DNA from: Bradyrhizobium diazoefficiens USDA 110
Lineage (GTDB): Bacteria > Pseudomonadota > Alphaproteobacteria > Rhizobiales > Xanthobacteraceae
Reading direction: 5' to 3'
NCBI RefSeq assembly: GCF_000011365.1
Contig: NC_004463.1
Location: 2,900,001-2,964,000 of the forward strand
DNA: 64,000 nt
Shown here: positions 8,613-18,091 of the stretch, one piece after another
How positions within the stretch are numbered: position 1 is the first letter of the stretch
How the letters are laid out: every line of letters starts with the position of its first letter
Notes under the pieces: model-generated
Database searches by the model: none
The model's input: the letters and a program-made list of their open reading frames with translations, nothing else
What the model was told of the DNA's origin: nothing
Made by a program: the position numbers and the translations under genes

Positions 8613-10022
8613 ATGAAATCCATAACACGCAGAACTTTTGCCTGCGGAATTGCTCTGCTCCCGTCTTTCCGTTCCGCGCTTGCGCGCGCACAAGCCGCGG
8701 TCAGTCCCACCGAAGCCCGCGCAATTGCCAAGGAAGCCTATGTCTACGGCTACCCAATGGTGGATAGCTATCGCATCCAGCATGCCTATTTCGTGGATGC
8801 CAAGAACCCCGAATATAAAGCGCCATGGAACGAGCTCCGTAACTTCTCTCGTGTCTTCACCCCGGAAGACAAGGCGGTGCAAACGCCCAACTCGGACACA
8901 CCCTACTCTTTCCTCGGCATGGACTTGCGGGCCGAACCCATCGTGCTCACCGTTCCGGTGATCGAAGAGGAACGGTATTTCAGCATTCAGCTCATTGACG
9001 CCTATACTTTCAACTTCGACTACATCGGGAGTCGTAGCACCGGCAACAATGGCGGTAGCTTCCTCATCGCCGGACCTAATTGGCAAGGCTCAACCCCGAA
9101 GGGGGTGACGAAGGTTTTACGCGCCGAGACCGAATTTGCGCTGGCTGCGTACCGCACGCAACTTTTCAACCCTGGCGACATCGACAACGTGAAGAAGGTG
9201 CAGGCCGGCTACAAGGTGCAGACGCTTTCGGCTTTCCTTGGCGCGCCGGCGCCGAAGGCCGCCTCCGCGAGCGATTTCATCAAACCGCTTACGTCCGACA
9301 CCGAAAAGACCTCGCTTGAGTTTTTCAACATCGTCAACTTCCTCCTACAGTTCTGCCCCACGAACCCCTCCGAGAAGGAACTGATGGCGCGGTTCGCCAA
9401 GATTGGCGTTGGGGCTGGCAAGAACTTCAACGCAAGCAATCTCACGCCTGAACTGAAAACTGCCATTGAGCAGGGTATGGCTGATGCTTGGCAGGCATTG
9501 GCCCAACTGCAAAAGCGAATGGATGCTGGGGAAGTAACCAGCGCCGACACCTTCGGCAGCCGAGCATATTTGAAGAACAACTACCTTTACCGCATGGCGG
9601 CTGCCGTGGTGGGCATTTACGGTAACTCCAAGCAAGAAGCGATGTATCCGCTGTATCTCGTAGATGCGGACGGTCAGAAATTCGATGGGGCAAACCGTTA
9701 CACGGTGCGCTTTGCACCGGGCCAGTTGCCGCCGGTAAATGCCTTCTGGTCACTTACGATGTACGAACTGCCGTCGAGCCTGCTCTCGGCCAATCCAATT
9801 AACCGCTACTTGCTCAACTCGCCGATGCTGTCACAGTTCAAGCGCGATGCGGACGGCGGAATTACCTTCTACATCCAAAACGAGGCTCCGGCAGCAGACA
9901 GGCAACCCAACTGGCTGCCCGCACCCAAGGGTGGCTTCTTTGTCGTTATGCGTCTCTACTGGCCGAAAGCTGAGGCGCTCGAAGGGAAGTGGAAACAGCC
10001 GCCGATGCAGCGAGCAGTTTAG
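8613..10022 (+). CDS. DUF1254/DUF1214 domain protein, exported
   Basis: 469 residues. The start MKSITRRTFACGIALL has a twin-arginine-like signal and a good AGGAAGG ribosome-binding site. The longer open frame upstream was rejected for lacking one. The N-terminal DUF1254 region (EAYVYGYPMVDSYRI, TPNSDTPYSFLGMDLRAEPIV) is followed by the C-terminal DUF1214 region (NAFWSLTMYELPSSLL, NPINRYLL, PAPKGGFFVVMRLYWPK). These periplasmic proteins are of unknown biochemical role. Here a FixK-like box sits 73 nt ahead, and the gene converges on the cytochrome/TPR gene. It is a distant paralogue of the protein at 16541-18046. Third-position base use is less GC-rich than in flanking housekeeping genes. Confidence 0.88.
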   Translation: MKSITRRTFACGIALLPSFRSALARAQAAVSPTEARAIAKEAYVYGYPMVDSYRIQHAYFVDAKNPEYKAPWNELRNFSRVFTPEDKAVQTPNSDTPYSFLGMDLRAEPIVLTVPVIEEERYFSIQLIDAYTFNFDYIGSRSTGNNGGSFLIAGPNWQGSTPKGVTKVLRAETEFALAAYRTQLFNPGDIDNVKKVQAGYKVQTLSAFLGAPAPKAASASDFIKPLTSDTEKTSLEFFNIVNFLLQFCPTNPSEKELMARFAKIGVGAGKNFNASNLTPELKTAIEQGMADAWQALAQLQKRMDAGEVTSADTFGSRAYLKNNYLYRMAAAVVGIYGNSKQEAMYPLYLVDADGQKFDGANRYTVRFAPGQLPPVNAFWSLTMYELPSSLLSANPINRYLLNSPMLSQFKRDADGGITFYIQNEAPAADRQPNWLPAPKGGFFVVMRLYWPKAEALEGKWKQPPMQRAV

Positions 10023-10150
10023 TTTTCGTTCCTGCCGCCGAGGCATTGCAACGTCTGTTATTGGGCCCTTCCGCGACTTCCGGCGACGTCGAAAACGCCC
10101 TGGTTATGAGTACACGGCTTAGCCGAGCCGCTGATCCTCATCGCCAGCCT

Positions 10151-12562
10151 CTATTGCTTGAGCTGCTTGATCAGATCTTCAATCTCGCGATTGCCGGGCA
10201 TCAAGCGTGAGAGTTGCTCAGCGTAGCCCAAGGCAGATGCGGAATCCCCTTTTTCGCGGCTCAGCGCGAGGGCCGCAGAAACTGATTCACGATCGTTGGG
10301 ATGCACTTGCAAGCTGGTCCGTAGAACGGCAAGGGCGTCATCGCGGCGGCCAGAGGAGTGTAGCCCCACGGCATAGACGTAAGCATAGCGCGGTTGACCG
10401 GGGTCCAGCTCCGCTGCTTGACGCAATTCACCGAGCGCCTCATCGGCGCGCTTTTCCCGCACGAGCACGAGGCCGAGCGCGTGGTGAAGTGAGGCATTTT
10501 GCCCGGACTTGGTCAGGGTCTCGCGAAGAATGCGTTCGCCATCGCTGTCGCGCCCAAGCTGCCGGTAGAGATCGGAAAGATTGATGGCGGCAGGCGGGAA
10601 CGATGGATCAAGCCTGAGGGCCGCCCGATATTCGGCCTCGGCTTCGGCGGCACCGGCCTGTCTTGCAAGGAAGTTGCCGAGCGCAGCCCGGGCGTCCGGG
10701 CGATCCGCATTCAATTTCTGCGCCGCCACGAATTCGGCGGCGGCTTGCGTGAACTTGTTGCGATCGGCGGCCGGCTGGCGCGATGGCGGAACGGAGGCAA
10801 GAAGCTCGGCGGCGCGGATGCGCACGCCGCGCACCGGATCGGTCAATTGCGCAGATGCGAGCGTCCAGAGCTGGTCGGCCGGAATGCCCTCCAGCGCATC
10901 GAGCGCGCCCAATCTCACGAGTGGATCGGGATCGGAGAGAGCGCGACGGATCAGATCGGCGTCGGGAGCGGGCAACTCGGCCAGCGCGCCGGCGCGGACT
11001 ATCCCGGGAGCGTCATTCGCGACAACGGCCGAAAGGAGAGCCTGCGCGTCGGCCGCTTCGCTCCATGCCGCATGAAATGCCCGCGCATAGGCCTGAAAAC
11101 CCAGGCGCTGCGGACCGAACCAGGTTTCGACCTGTCGCGCCGCCCATGCGGCCGGCTTGTCGCGGTGGCAGTCGTTGCAGGCATTCGGTGTGCCAAGCTG
11201 CACGGAGAGATCGGGGCGGGGGATGCGGAAGCCGTGGTCGTGGCGGCGATCGACAACCATGTAGCGACGTTCCGGCATGTGGCAGGAGGCGCAACCTGGC
11301 GGCGGCGATACATTGGCATGCTGCCGGTGGGCGGCAGCTTCATACTTGGCCGGCGCATGGCATTGCGCACAGACGCCATCGCCGGGTGCTTTGAGTGCCG
11401 CACTGTGCGGATCATGGCAATCGCTGCAGGTGACGCCCTTGGCGAACATCTTGCTCTGCTTGAACGAGGCGTAGTTGTAGGTCTCCTCGTCGTCGCGCAT
11501 CTGGCCGTCGGCATGGAAGCTTTGCCGGTCGAGCAGCGACACCCGATGGGTTTCCGACAGGGACTTGCCCGGCCTCCAGTCTTCGGAGAACTGTCCGCGT
11601 CGCGCGTGGCAGCGCCCGCAGACCTCGACTTCCTTGCGCAGCGTTGCCGGAGGCGCGCTGCGCTTCGGAGTCATGGTTTCGGCATCGGCTGACCAGGTGA
11701 TGCCCGAGCGTTCGTCGAATCGGACAAGCAGGCCATTGTCCGGGCCGCGCGCTGCAGGCTTCTGCTGCGCCCATGACACATGTCGCGAGCCTGCGCCGTG
11801 ACAGGCCTCGCAGCCGACGCTGATCTCGGAGAAGCTGGTCGCGAACCGGTCCCTCGCGGCGTCGTAATTCTTGTGCACGTTCGTCGAGTGGCACTCGGCG
11901 CACATGAAATTCCAGTTCTGATTGAGCCTGGTCCAGTGCAGGGGATCGCTGCTGGTGACGGCAGCATCCGGATAGAGATGGAACCAGCGCTGCCCGCCCT
12001 GATCTTTGGGGCGCGTGTCCCATGCAATCGACAGAGCCTGGATGCGCCCATCGGGGAATTCGATCAGATATTGCTGCAGGGGATCGACCCCGAAGGCGTA
12101 TTTCACCTCGAACGTCGCAAGCTTGCCGTCCGGCCCGTCTGTCTCGATCAGAAATTTCCGGTCCTTGCGGAAGAAGCGCGAGCGTGTGCCGGCATATTCG
12201 AACGCGGCGTCGTTGAAGTCGCCGCGGACCGACGTGTCGGTCGCGTGATCCATGGCGTGGCGATGTTGCGAGCTTTGCCACAGCCGCGTCTCCGCCTGGT
12301 GGCAGCCGCTGCACGCCTGACTGCCGACAAAGCTCAGTTCTGCCTCGCGGGTCGGCGGAGACGAGATTTCGGACGTCTTGAACCAGGAAAGCCCGCTTGC
12401 GAGCAGAAAAAACAGCGCACCCGACCCGATTGCCAGCAGCGCGGCAGTTCGCAGGCGGAATGTCGGCGCGGGGCGTTGAGCAGGAGCCGAACGACCTTGT
12501 TCAGGCCGGGCCTTCGTGGGGGCCTGCTGACGCCTGCGGCTCTTTCGAGAACCCTTCGTCAC
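10151..12562 (-). CDS. Eight-heme cytochrome c with HEAT and TPR repeats
   Basis: 803-residue membrane-anchored periplasmic electron carrier. An Arg/Lys/Pro/Gln-rich cytoplasmic tail (1-38) precedes one membrane helix (about 39-61). Eight CXXCH heme sites follow in order: CSGCH, CAECH, CEACH, CGRCH, CSDCH, CAQCH, CASCH, CNDCH. A HEAT-like stretch (SDPDPLVRLGALDALE, RGVRIRAAELLAS) comes next. At least four TPR units (LGNFLARQAGAAEAEAEYRA, LYRQLGRDSDGERIL, LVREKRADEALGELRQA) run to the C-terminus. The start is GTG at 12562. It is 34 nt behind the DUF2721 gene and probably co-transcribed with the sulfatase operon. Such proteins resemble nitrite-reductase-type multiheme cytochromes fused to scaffolds; the partner is unknown. 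The end of the gene was duplicated at 8323-8515. Confidence 0.88.
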   Translation of the reverse strand: MTKGSRKSRRRQQAPTKARPEQGRSAPAQRPAPTFRLRTAALLAIGSGALFFLLASGLSWFKTSEISSPPTREAELSFVGSQACSGCHQAETRLWQSSQHRHAMDHATDTSVRGDFNDAAFEYAGTRSRFFRKDRKFLIETDGPDGKLATFEVKYAFGVDPLQQYLIEFPDGRIQALSIAWDTRPKDQGGQRWFHLYPDAAVTSSDPLHWTRLNQNWNFMCAECHSTNVHKNYDAARDRFATSFSEISVGCEACHGAGSRHVSWAQQKPAARGPDNGLLVRFDERSGITWSADAETMTPKRSAPPATLRKEVEVCGRCHARRGQFSEDWRPGKSLSETHRVSLLDRQSFHADGQMRDDEETYNYASFKQSKMFAKGVTCSDCHDPHSAALKAPGDGVCAQCHAPAKYEAAAHRQHANVSPPPGCASCHMPERRYMVVDRRHDHGFRIPRPDLSVQLGTPNACNDCHRDKPAAWAARQVETWFGPQRLGFQAYARAFHAAWSEAADAQALLSAVVANDAPGIVRAGALAELPAPDADLIRRALSDPDPLVRLGALDALEGIPADQLWTLASAQLTDPVRGVRIRAAELLASVPPSRQPAADRNKFTQAAAEFVAAQKLNADRPDARAALGNFLARQAGAAEAEAEYRAALRLDPSFPPAAINLSDLYRQLGRDSDGERILRETLTKSGQNASLHHALGLVLVREKRADEALGELRQAAELDPGQPRYAYVYAVGLHSSGRRDDALAVLRTSLQVHPNDRESVSAALALSREKGDSASALGYAEQLSRLMPGNREIEDLIKQLKQ

Positions 12563-12596
12563 GTCCGATCACCCATCGCGTGCTGCGCAGGAAGAT

Positions 12597-13049
12597 TTAC
12601 ATGCGAAGGTCGTTGTCGTGAAGGGCAATTCGGGTTTCGCGAGCGAGGTCGATGAGCGAGGCGCAGAACATCAGGAGCGCGGCCATGAACAGCATCGCAA
12701 CGCCATATTCGTGGGCCACGTTGAACAGCGCACTGATGAAGGCAACGATGATGATGAGGGCGGTGAGGATCGCAGAGAGGATGGAGCAGAACAGCGACCT
12801 GTTCAAGAGCGACGCCCGGTGCCGCAGCCGGGGAATATCCGTCTTGAGGTAAGCCTTTGAGGCATCACCATCGGTGATGCCGTGAAGAAATTGGGCCCGG
12901 TCGACCACCCGGTTGATACGGGAAACGAGGACCGAGATGAAGGACGCGACGGCTCCCAGCAGGAAAGCCGGAGCCGCCACGTTGCCGATGATCCGTGCCA
13001 GCTGGTCGATCGAAGGCGTTACCGGTATTAACTGAACCACGTTCTCCAT
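12597..13049 (-). CDS. DUF2721 family membrane protein
   Basis: 150 residues starting MENVVQLIPVTPSIDQLARI, with a GGAGGATC ribosome-binding site; a longer upstream frame lacks one. There are three hydrophobic segments: one near residues 20-40 (APAFLLGAVASFISVLVSRI) and two after the central RHRASLLNRS stretch. The pattern is typical of DUF2721. Function is unknown. It lies between the end of the sulfatase gene at 13309 and the cytochrome/TPR gene at 12562, all on the same strand, so it probably belongs to that transcript. Confidence 0.85.
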   Translation of the reverse strand: MENVVQLIPVTPSIDQLARIIGNVAAPAFLLGAVASFISVLVSRINRVVDRAQFLHGITDGDASKAYLKTDIPRLRHRASLLNRSLFCSILSAILTALIIIVAFISALFNVAHEYGVAMLFMAALLMFCASLIDLARETRIALHDNDLRM

Positions 13050-13072
13050 CTTCGCTCGATCCTCCAGCTTCC

Positions 13073-13184
13073 TCAGGTGTCGCGAATGCGCCGGATGGAC
13101 GAGATCTTGAGCGTGTCGTCCTTCAGCGCAGTCTTGGTCTGGCAGATCCGAACGCTGAGATTGAAGGACAGGTTTGGCGGGCAG
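13073..13184 (-). pseudogene. Remnant: C-terminal end of a DUF1254/DUF1214 gene
   Basis: The minus strand encodes about 36 residues, CPPNLSFNLSVRICQTKT then LKDDTLKISSIRRIRDT and a stop. They align with the last residues of the intact DUF1214 protein at 16541 (CPPSLPFNLTIRAYQPSK, LLDGTYKIPPVRRVG). Nucleotide similarity is also visible over about 110 bp. It lies directly after the sulfatase at 13309, just as the intact DUF1254 gene lies directly after the second sulfatase. A sulfatase-DUF1254 pair was therefore duplicated and this DUF1254 copy has almost vanished. Confidence 0.85.
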
Positions 13185-13308
13185 GCAGCGCGGCACCTAC
13201 TGCGGTTGCGATGAAATCGCGGCGACGAAGGGCAATCGCTCCCGGTTCGGGAGCGCCGTCGAGCTTCGACACGTCGGTGCCGCCCTGCCATACGCTGGAC
13301 AGCAGCCA

Positions 13309-15987
13309 TCACTCCATGCACTTCCGGACGAACTGCACGCGTTCCACAAGCCCAAGGCCTTTCGCCTGCTTGCGGCAGCCTTCCAGTTTGTCGATGCGCA
13401 GCTCGACCTTCTGAGCCAAATTGAGTCCGATGTCGCCCGAAACCTGTGGCGCGGTGCCACCGGTCGGGGCCGTCTCGGCATCGGCGGACGGACCGTCTCC
13501 GGCGGCCCGCGCCGCAGCCTGCAGGCGCTTGATGTCTTCGGGCGACAGCTTTGGCCGGTCGATGTTCAGCGTGATCTTGTTCAGCTTGCCGGTGAAGGTG
13601 AACGGCGTGCTGTAGTCGTTATCGTCGACCGGCGTGCCGGTATCGGAACCGATGTCGAGCGATTCGTCGAACTGCAGGATGAAGGGAAGCGTATGCTCCA
13701 TCTTTTGGGTTGCGACCTCGGTGCCGTCAACCTTCAGCACCCCGGTGCCGCCCTTGCCGACGCCGCTGTAATCGCCGAACGCCATCGTCGCCGGACCGAG
13801 TCCATCATACCTGAAATCGAATTCAAGTATGTGCTTGCCGGGCGTGAGGTCCGGTCCTTCCCAGCGCACGCGCTTGAGATCGACCAAATTCCAGGTGAAC
13901 ACCGGCTTGTTCTTCAACACGTAGAAGCCGTAACCAGCGAACCGGCCGCCTTGGGTGATCAGCATGCCGTCGCTGCCGCCCTGAGGTATCTCGATCTCGG
14001 CCTTGAAGTTGTAGGATGTATTGAGGATGCTCGGCGCGTCGCCGTTCGGGGTGCCGGTGATCGGCCTTGTCCAGACGAACTGCGAGCGGCCTGCGCTCAG
14101 ACTCGGCCGCGGCGCGAGGGCTCTGGCGACCAGCGTCGAATCGAGCGGGAACACCTGATACTTCGTTGCCTCCTTGATGAACAATTCCTGCAGTTCCTTG
14201 AGCTTCGCCGGATTCTTGGCGGCGAGATCGTCGGACTGGGTCCAGTCATTGCGCAGGTCGTAAAGCTCCCATTGGAAGTTGGCCGGATCGACGGTCTTCG
14301 CGACTGTCACCCAGGGCGGCCGTATCACCGTGGTGCTGGCGATCCAGCCGTCGTCGTAAATGGCTCGATCTGCCATCATCTCGAAATATTGCGTCTTGTG
14401 CGTCGTGGGCGCATTCGCGTTGGTCTTGTCGAAGGTGTACATCATGCTGACACCCTCGATCGGGCTCTGCTTGATGCCATCCACCATGTCGGGCTGCTTG
14501 ATCTTCGCCGCTTCGAGAATGGTCGGAACAATGTCGATGACGTGGTGGAACTGGTTACGAATCCCGCCCTTATCCGTGATCACCTTCGGCCATGAGATCG
14601 CCATGCCCTGGCGGGTCCCACCGAAGTGCGACACGATCTGCTTGGTCCAGGAGAATGGCGTATCGAACGCCCAGGCCCAGCCAATCGACATGTGGTTGTA
14701 GGTACGGTCAGTGCCCCAGACGTCGTAGAAATACTTTAGCTGGTCCTCGACCGATGGATTGGCGCCATTGAACATCGCCATTTCGTTCGGAGTGCCGTTG
14801 GGCTGACCCTCGGCGCTGGTGCCATTGTCGCCCTCGATGTATATGATCAACGTGTTGTCGAGCTTGCCCATGTCCTCGACTGCCTGGATCACGCGACCGA
14901 TCTCGTTGTCGGCGTAGGCGGCATAGGCGGCGAACACATCGGCCTGGCGGACGAACAGCTTCTTTTCGTCGGCGCTAAGCTGATCCCATTCCTTGATCAG
15001 ATCCTTCGGCCACGGAGTCAGCTTGGCGTTCTGCGGGATCACGCCGAGCTTCTTCTGGTTGGCGAAGATGGTCTCTCGCAGCTTGTTCCAGCCATCGTCG
15101 AACAGATGCATGGCGCTGATCTTGTCGACCCATTCCTTGGTCGGGTGATGCGGCGCGTGGGTCGCGCCCGGCGCAAATTTGATGAGGAACGGCTGATCGG
15201 GCGATAGCGCGTTCATCCGGTTCATGTAGTCGATGGCTTCGTCCGCCATCGCTGTCATCAGATTCCAGCCCGGCTTGTCGACAAAGGGATAGATCGGCGT
15301 GGTGTTGCGGACCAGCGTGCCCGACTGCCACTGGCTCGTGTCGCCGCCCATGAATCCGTAGAAATACTCAAAGCCCATGCCGGTCGGCCATTGATCGAAC
15401 GGTCCGGCCTGGCTCGCCTGATATTCCGGTGTGTTATGGTTCTTGCCGAACCACGCGGTGTGGTAGCCGTTGTCGGTGAGGATGCGGCCGATCGTGGCCT
15501 TATCTTTGGTGATGATGCTGTCGTATCCGGGAAAGCCTGTGGCTTGCTCTGCGACCACCCCGAAGCCGGCCGAATGATGATTGCGCCCGGTGATCAGCGC
15601 GGCGCGGGTTGGCGAGCACAGTGCGGTCGAATGGAAATTGGTATAGCGCAGACCGTTCGCGGCGATGCGGTCGAGCGCCGGAGTCGGGATGACCCCGCCG
15701 AACGTGCTCGGTACGCCATACCCGGCATCATCTGTAATGATCAAAAGGACGTTCGGTGCGTTCTTGGGTGGCACGATACGCGCCGGCCAGTACGGCTTCG
15801 AATTCGTTGCCCCCTGTTCGATCTTGCCCCCAAACTTCTGCGGCGGCGGTGGAAGCTGGTCGCCGGGAATGGTGATGGTCGCAGCCGGGGAGCCCGGAGG
15901 TGGCGTGGTTGGCTGCGCTTGCTGTGCAAACGCCGGGGATATCGCCGATGCCAAAAATAGTACGGAAACAATCGCACGAAAATTCAT
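13309..15987 (-). CDS. Arylsulfatase, exported (paralogue 1)
   Basis: Sulfatase of the alkaline-phosphatase superfamily, hydrolysing sulfate esters in the periplasm. The start MNFRAIVSVLFLASA (signal peptide to AFAQ) has an ideal AGGAGGG ribosome-binding site; the longer upstream frame covers the promoter and was rejected. The 892-residue protein has the metal motif IITDDAGYG (about 83-91), the formylglycine signature CSPTR at about 124, the GRNHH motif and GDNGTSAEG. A C-terminal beta-sandwich-like region follows. It ends with an extra tail absent from its paralogues (APTGGTAPQVSG, KLEGCRKQAKGLG). The first 160 nt of gene and leader are nearly the same as in paralogue 2. A FixK-like box lies 77 nt upstream. 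Its maturation would need a formylglycine-generating enzyme, not found in this window. Confidence 0.92.
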   Translation of the reverse strand: MNFRAIVSVLFLASAISPAFAQQAQPTTPPPGSPAATITIPGDQLPPPPQKFGGKIEQGATNSKPYWPARIVPPKNAPNVLLIITDDAGYGVPSTFGGVIPTPALDRIAANGLRYTNFHSTALCSPTRAALITGRNHHSAGFGVVAEQATGFPGYDSIITKDKATIGRILTDNGYHTAWFGKNHNTPEYQASQAGPFDQWPTGMGFEYFYGFMGGDTSQWQSGTLVRNTTPIYPFVDKPGWNLMTAMADEAIDYMNRMNALSPDQPFLIKFAPGATHAPHHPTKEWVDKISAMHLFDDGWNKLRETIFANQKKLGVIPQNAKLTPWPKDLIKEWDQLSADEKKLFVRQADVFAAYAAYADNEIGRVIQAVEDMGKLDNTLIIYIEGDNGTSAEGQPNGTPNEMAMFNGANPSVEDQLKYFYDVWGTDRTYNHMSIGWAWAFDTPFSWTKQIVSHFGGTRQGMAISWPKVITDKGGIRNQFHHVIDIVPTILEAAKIKQPDMVDGIKQSPIEGVSMMYTFDKTNANAPTTHKTQYFEMMADRAIYDDGWIASTTVIRPPWVTVAKTVDPANFQWELYDLRNDWTQSDDLAAKNPAKLKELQELFIKEATKYQVFPLDSTLVARALAPRPSLSAGRSQFVWTRPITGTPNGDAPSILNTSYNFKAEIEIPQGGSDGMLITQGGRFAGYGFYVLKNKPVFTWNLVDLKRVRWEGPDLTPGKHILEFDFRYDGLGPATMAFGDYSGVGKGGTGVLKVDGTEVATQKMEHTLPFILQFDESLDIGSDTGTPVDDNDYSTPFTFTGKLNKITLNIDRPKLSPEDIKRLQAAARAAGDGPSADAETAPTGGTAPQVSGDIGLNLAQKVELRIDKLEGCRKQAKGLGLVERVQFVRKCME

Positions 15988-16057
15988 TGCAAGCCCTCCT
16001 GAGAGGCGCTCAAACGCGCGGATGCTGTCATTCTTCAGGATCATGCAGAGAGTGACG

Positions 16058-16071
16058 TTGATGCAGATCAA
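16058..16071. promoter_or_regulatory. FixK/FNR-like box TTGATGCAGATCAA
   Basis: Palindromic TTGAT-N4-ATCAA centred 77 nt upstream of the sulfatase start at 15987. The same box and nearly the same 70-nt leader occur before paralogue 2 (20623-20636). Confidence 0.75.
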
Positions 16072-16102
16072 TCCACGGCATCCTCAAGATCGGTTTCAGC
16101 CG

Positions 16103-16516
16103 CTATATCGAGAAGTCTTCTGCGCTCTCGCGATCTCTCTTGGCTAACCAGGCGTGACCGAGGAAGATCACAAGGATCGCGTGGAGCGCGATCGCCGGCC
16201 ATAAGAGGATGCCAGTTAACTGGTGGCCGATCGCGAGGTAAAGGAGGTAGATTGCTGCCAGGACGTTGTAGGTCATCAGCGCGCGAACGGATGATGGCAG
16301 TGGGCCCACCGCGCCAGAAGGGCAGGTGGCGAGTGTCAGTCCGAGCAGAGCGATAGCCGTCAGCCGGCCGAGCGCGCTGCCGGCATCCGAAAATTCACTG
16401 CCGAATACCAGCCGGGCGAACCATGACGGTCGAGCGAACAGGACGAGACCGGTCGCCGCGGCCTCGATGGCCGCGGCGAGAACGGTCCATCTTGCGATCT
16501 CCATGCCTTTCAACAT
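16103..16516 (-). CDS. Small membrane protein of unknown function
   Basis: 137 residues with four hydrophobic helices (WTVLAAAIEAAATGLVLFA, LTAIALLGLTLATC, ALMTYNVLAAIYLLYLAI, LLWPAIALHAILVIFLG). The C-terminal tail is charged. It starts 24 nt after the DUF1254 stop and is probably the last gene of the transcript that begins at the second sulfatase. A second start four codons inside (MEIARW, preceded by AAAGG) is possible. I recognise no named domain. The next sulfatase promoter lies immediately downstream. Confidence 0.7.
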   Translation of the reverse strand: MLKGMEIARWTVLAAAIEAAATGLVLFARPSWFARLVFGSEFSDAGSALGRLTAIALLGLTLATCPSGAVGPLPSSVRALMTYNVLAAIYLLYLAIGHQLTGILLWPAIALHAILVIFLGHAWLAKRDRESAEDFSI

Positions 16517-16540
16517 ACCGATCTCTGCTGACGCCCGAAC

Positions 16541-18046
16541 TCATCCCACGCGTCTGACTGGTGGAATCTTGTAGGTGCCATCGAGCAACGGCTTGCTCGG
16601 CTGGTACGCGCGGATGGTCAAGTTGAACGGAAGACTCGGCGGACAGGGCAGCCAGTTTGCTTCCTTGTCGGCGCCAGGTGTCATGGCCTGGATGTAGATA
16701 TCCAGCGAGCCGTCCGCGTTGTACTTGAGTGGCATTCCGGAAAGAATCCCGTAGCGGTCAATTGAGTTCCGTACGTAAAAATTCTCGCGATAGGGCGAGA
16801 CGGACCAGACGCCGCTGGCCGAGGGCGGAAAGTCATCCTTGCCGAAATGCAGAACGTACCTGGCGGCACCATCCAGAACATTGCCATCGCCGTCCACGAA
16901 TGCACTGGGATACACGGCATCATCGGAGGTCAACGCACCAAGTCCGAGCCAGGCGATCAGGGCGCGGGTGTTGTAGTCGGTGCCATATCTCCCGATATTC
17001 AGCATGTTGATCCAGCCGTTCACAGACGGCGCTTCGTAAGGTCCCTCCTGAAACTTCAGCCATACCTCGCCCGGTGCGCCATTCAGGCCCTTGATGATGG
17101 CGCGATCCAGCTTGCTGGTGTCGAACTCCTTGCCAGGTTCGATGCCGATCTTCTTGAGTTTCTCGAGCATCTTGGTGTCGGCCGGATAGGGCGGGTTGTC
17201 CTTCAACAGCGTCGCCAGACGCTTGAAAAACATCTCCCCCGTCATCAATCGCACCTGATCGTACGGAGTTGTGGTGAGGTCCACGGCAGGATCGATCGGA
17301 ACGTCGCTGGGCGGCATATACGGCTTGCCCCATGCGCTGAGCGGCGTGATTAGAAGCTGATCCTGCAGGGCATGGATTTCCGGAAAGTCCTGCGGGCCCG
17401 CGGCCGACATCTGCACGAGCAACCATGCAAAGCGCGTCGGGCATCGGTAGACGTCCTTGATGTCCGACGGCGCGGTGCCGTTCCACTTGGGCCCGGCGAC
17501 GAGGAACTTGCCTGCGCCCGTGCCGGTGGTGCGGCTGCCGATCGAGCCAAAATCGTCGGTCCACATATTCATCAACTGCAGGACGATGTAACGCCCCTTC
17601 GTGTCGGGGTGCGAGGCAACAAGCGGCTCCTTGTCGAGATCAAGAACGGCGAACGACCACACCGAGTTGACGCTGATCCGCACGACATCCTTGAAATCCG
17701 GGCTGACGTAGCCCTTCATCCGACCGAATTGGTTGATGGGTGCCTTGTATTCTCCCGACTTTGATGTCGCCGTGATCACGCCATTTGTCACGTCCATCAT
17801 GACCAGCGGGAAGCCATAGACGTAGCACTCCATACCAAGCAGGTACGCGATCTCCTCTTTCACATCATCTTTCAGGTCCTTAAGGTCTCCCAGCTCTCCC
17901 TTCAGAAATTGGCCTAGTTCTTCCGCTCGAGTCTGCGCGGTGCTCGATCCTGGCAGCGTGGCGGCCGCGCCCAGCGCCAGAGCGCCCAGACCCAGATCAC
18001 GGCGGTGGATCCTGAACGAATTCATCCACTGATTGGCGATGTTCAT
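16541..18046 (-). CDS. DUF1254/DUF1214 domain protein with Tat-type signal
   Basis: 501 residues. The N-terminus contains HRRDLGLGALALGAAATLPG, a twin-arginine-like export signal, so a folded or cofactor-bearing periplasmic protein is plausible. DUF1254 (MECYVYGFPLVMMDVT, SVNSVWSFAVLDLDKEPLV) and DUF1214 (SGVWSVSPYRENFYV, EANWLPCPPSLPFNLTIRAY) are both complete. The GGAGATC ribosome-binding site supports the start at 18046. It lies 45 nt behind sulfatase paralogue 2 and 24 nt ahead of a membrane protein, so the three form one operon. Biochemical role unknown; constant pairing with sulfatases here suggests a shared substrate or process. Confidence 0.9.
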   Translation of the reverse strand: MNIANQWMNSFRIHRRDLGLGALALGAAATLPGSSTAQTRAEELGQFLKGELGDLKDLKDDVKEEIAYLLGMECYVYGFPLVMMDVTNGVITATSKSGEYKAPINQFGRMKGYVSPDFKDVVRISVNSVWSFAVLDLDKEPLVASHPDTKGRYIVLQLMNMWTDDFGSIGSRTTGTGAGKFLVAGPKWNGTAPSDIKDVYRCPTRFAWLLVQMSAAGPQDFPEIHALQDQLLITPLSAWGKPYMPPSDVPIDPAVDLTTTPYDQVRLMTGEMFFKRLATLLKDNPPYPADTKMLEKLKKIGIEPGKEFDTSKLDRAIIKGLNGAPGEVWLKFQEGPYEAPSVNGWINMLNIGRYGTDYNTRALIAWLGLGALTSDDAVYPSAFVDGDGNVLDGAARYVLHFGKDDFPPSASGVWSVSPYRENFYVRNSIDRYGILSGMPLKYNADGSLDIYIQAMTPGADKEANWLPCPPSLPFNLTIRAYQPSKPLLDGTYKIPPVRRVG

Positions 18047-18091
18047 GGCGATCTCCTGTGCCTTGAGTTCAATCGCGGGTTCAATGCAGTG

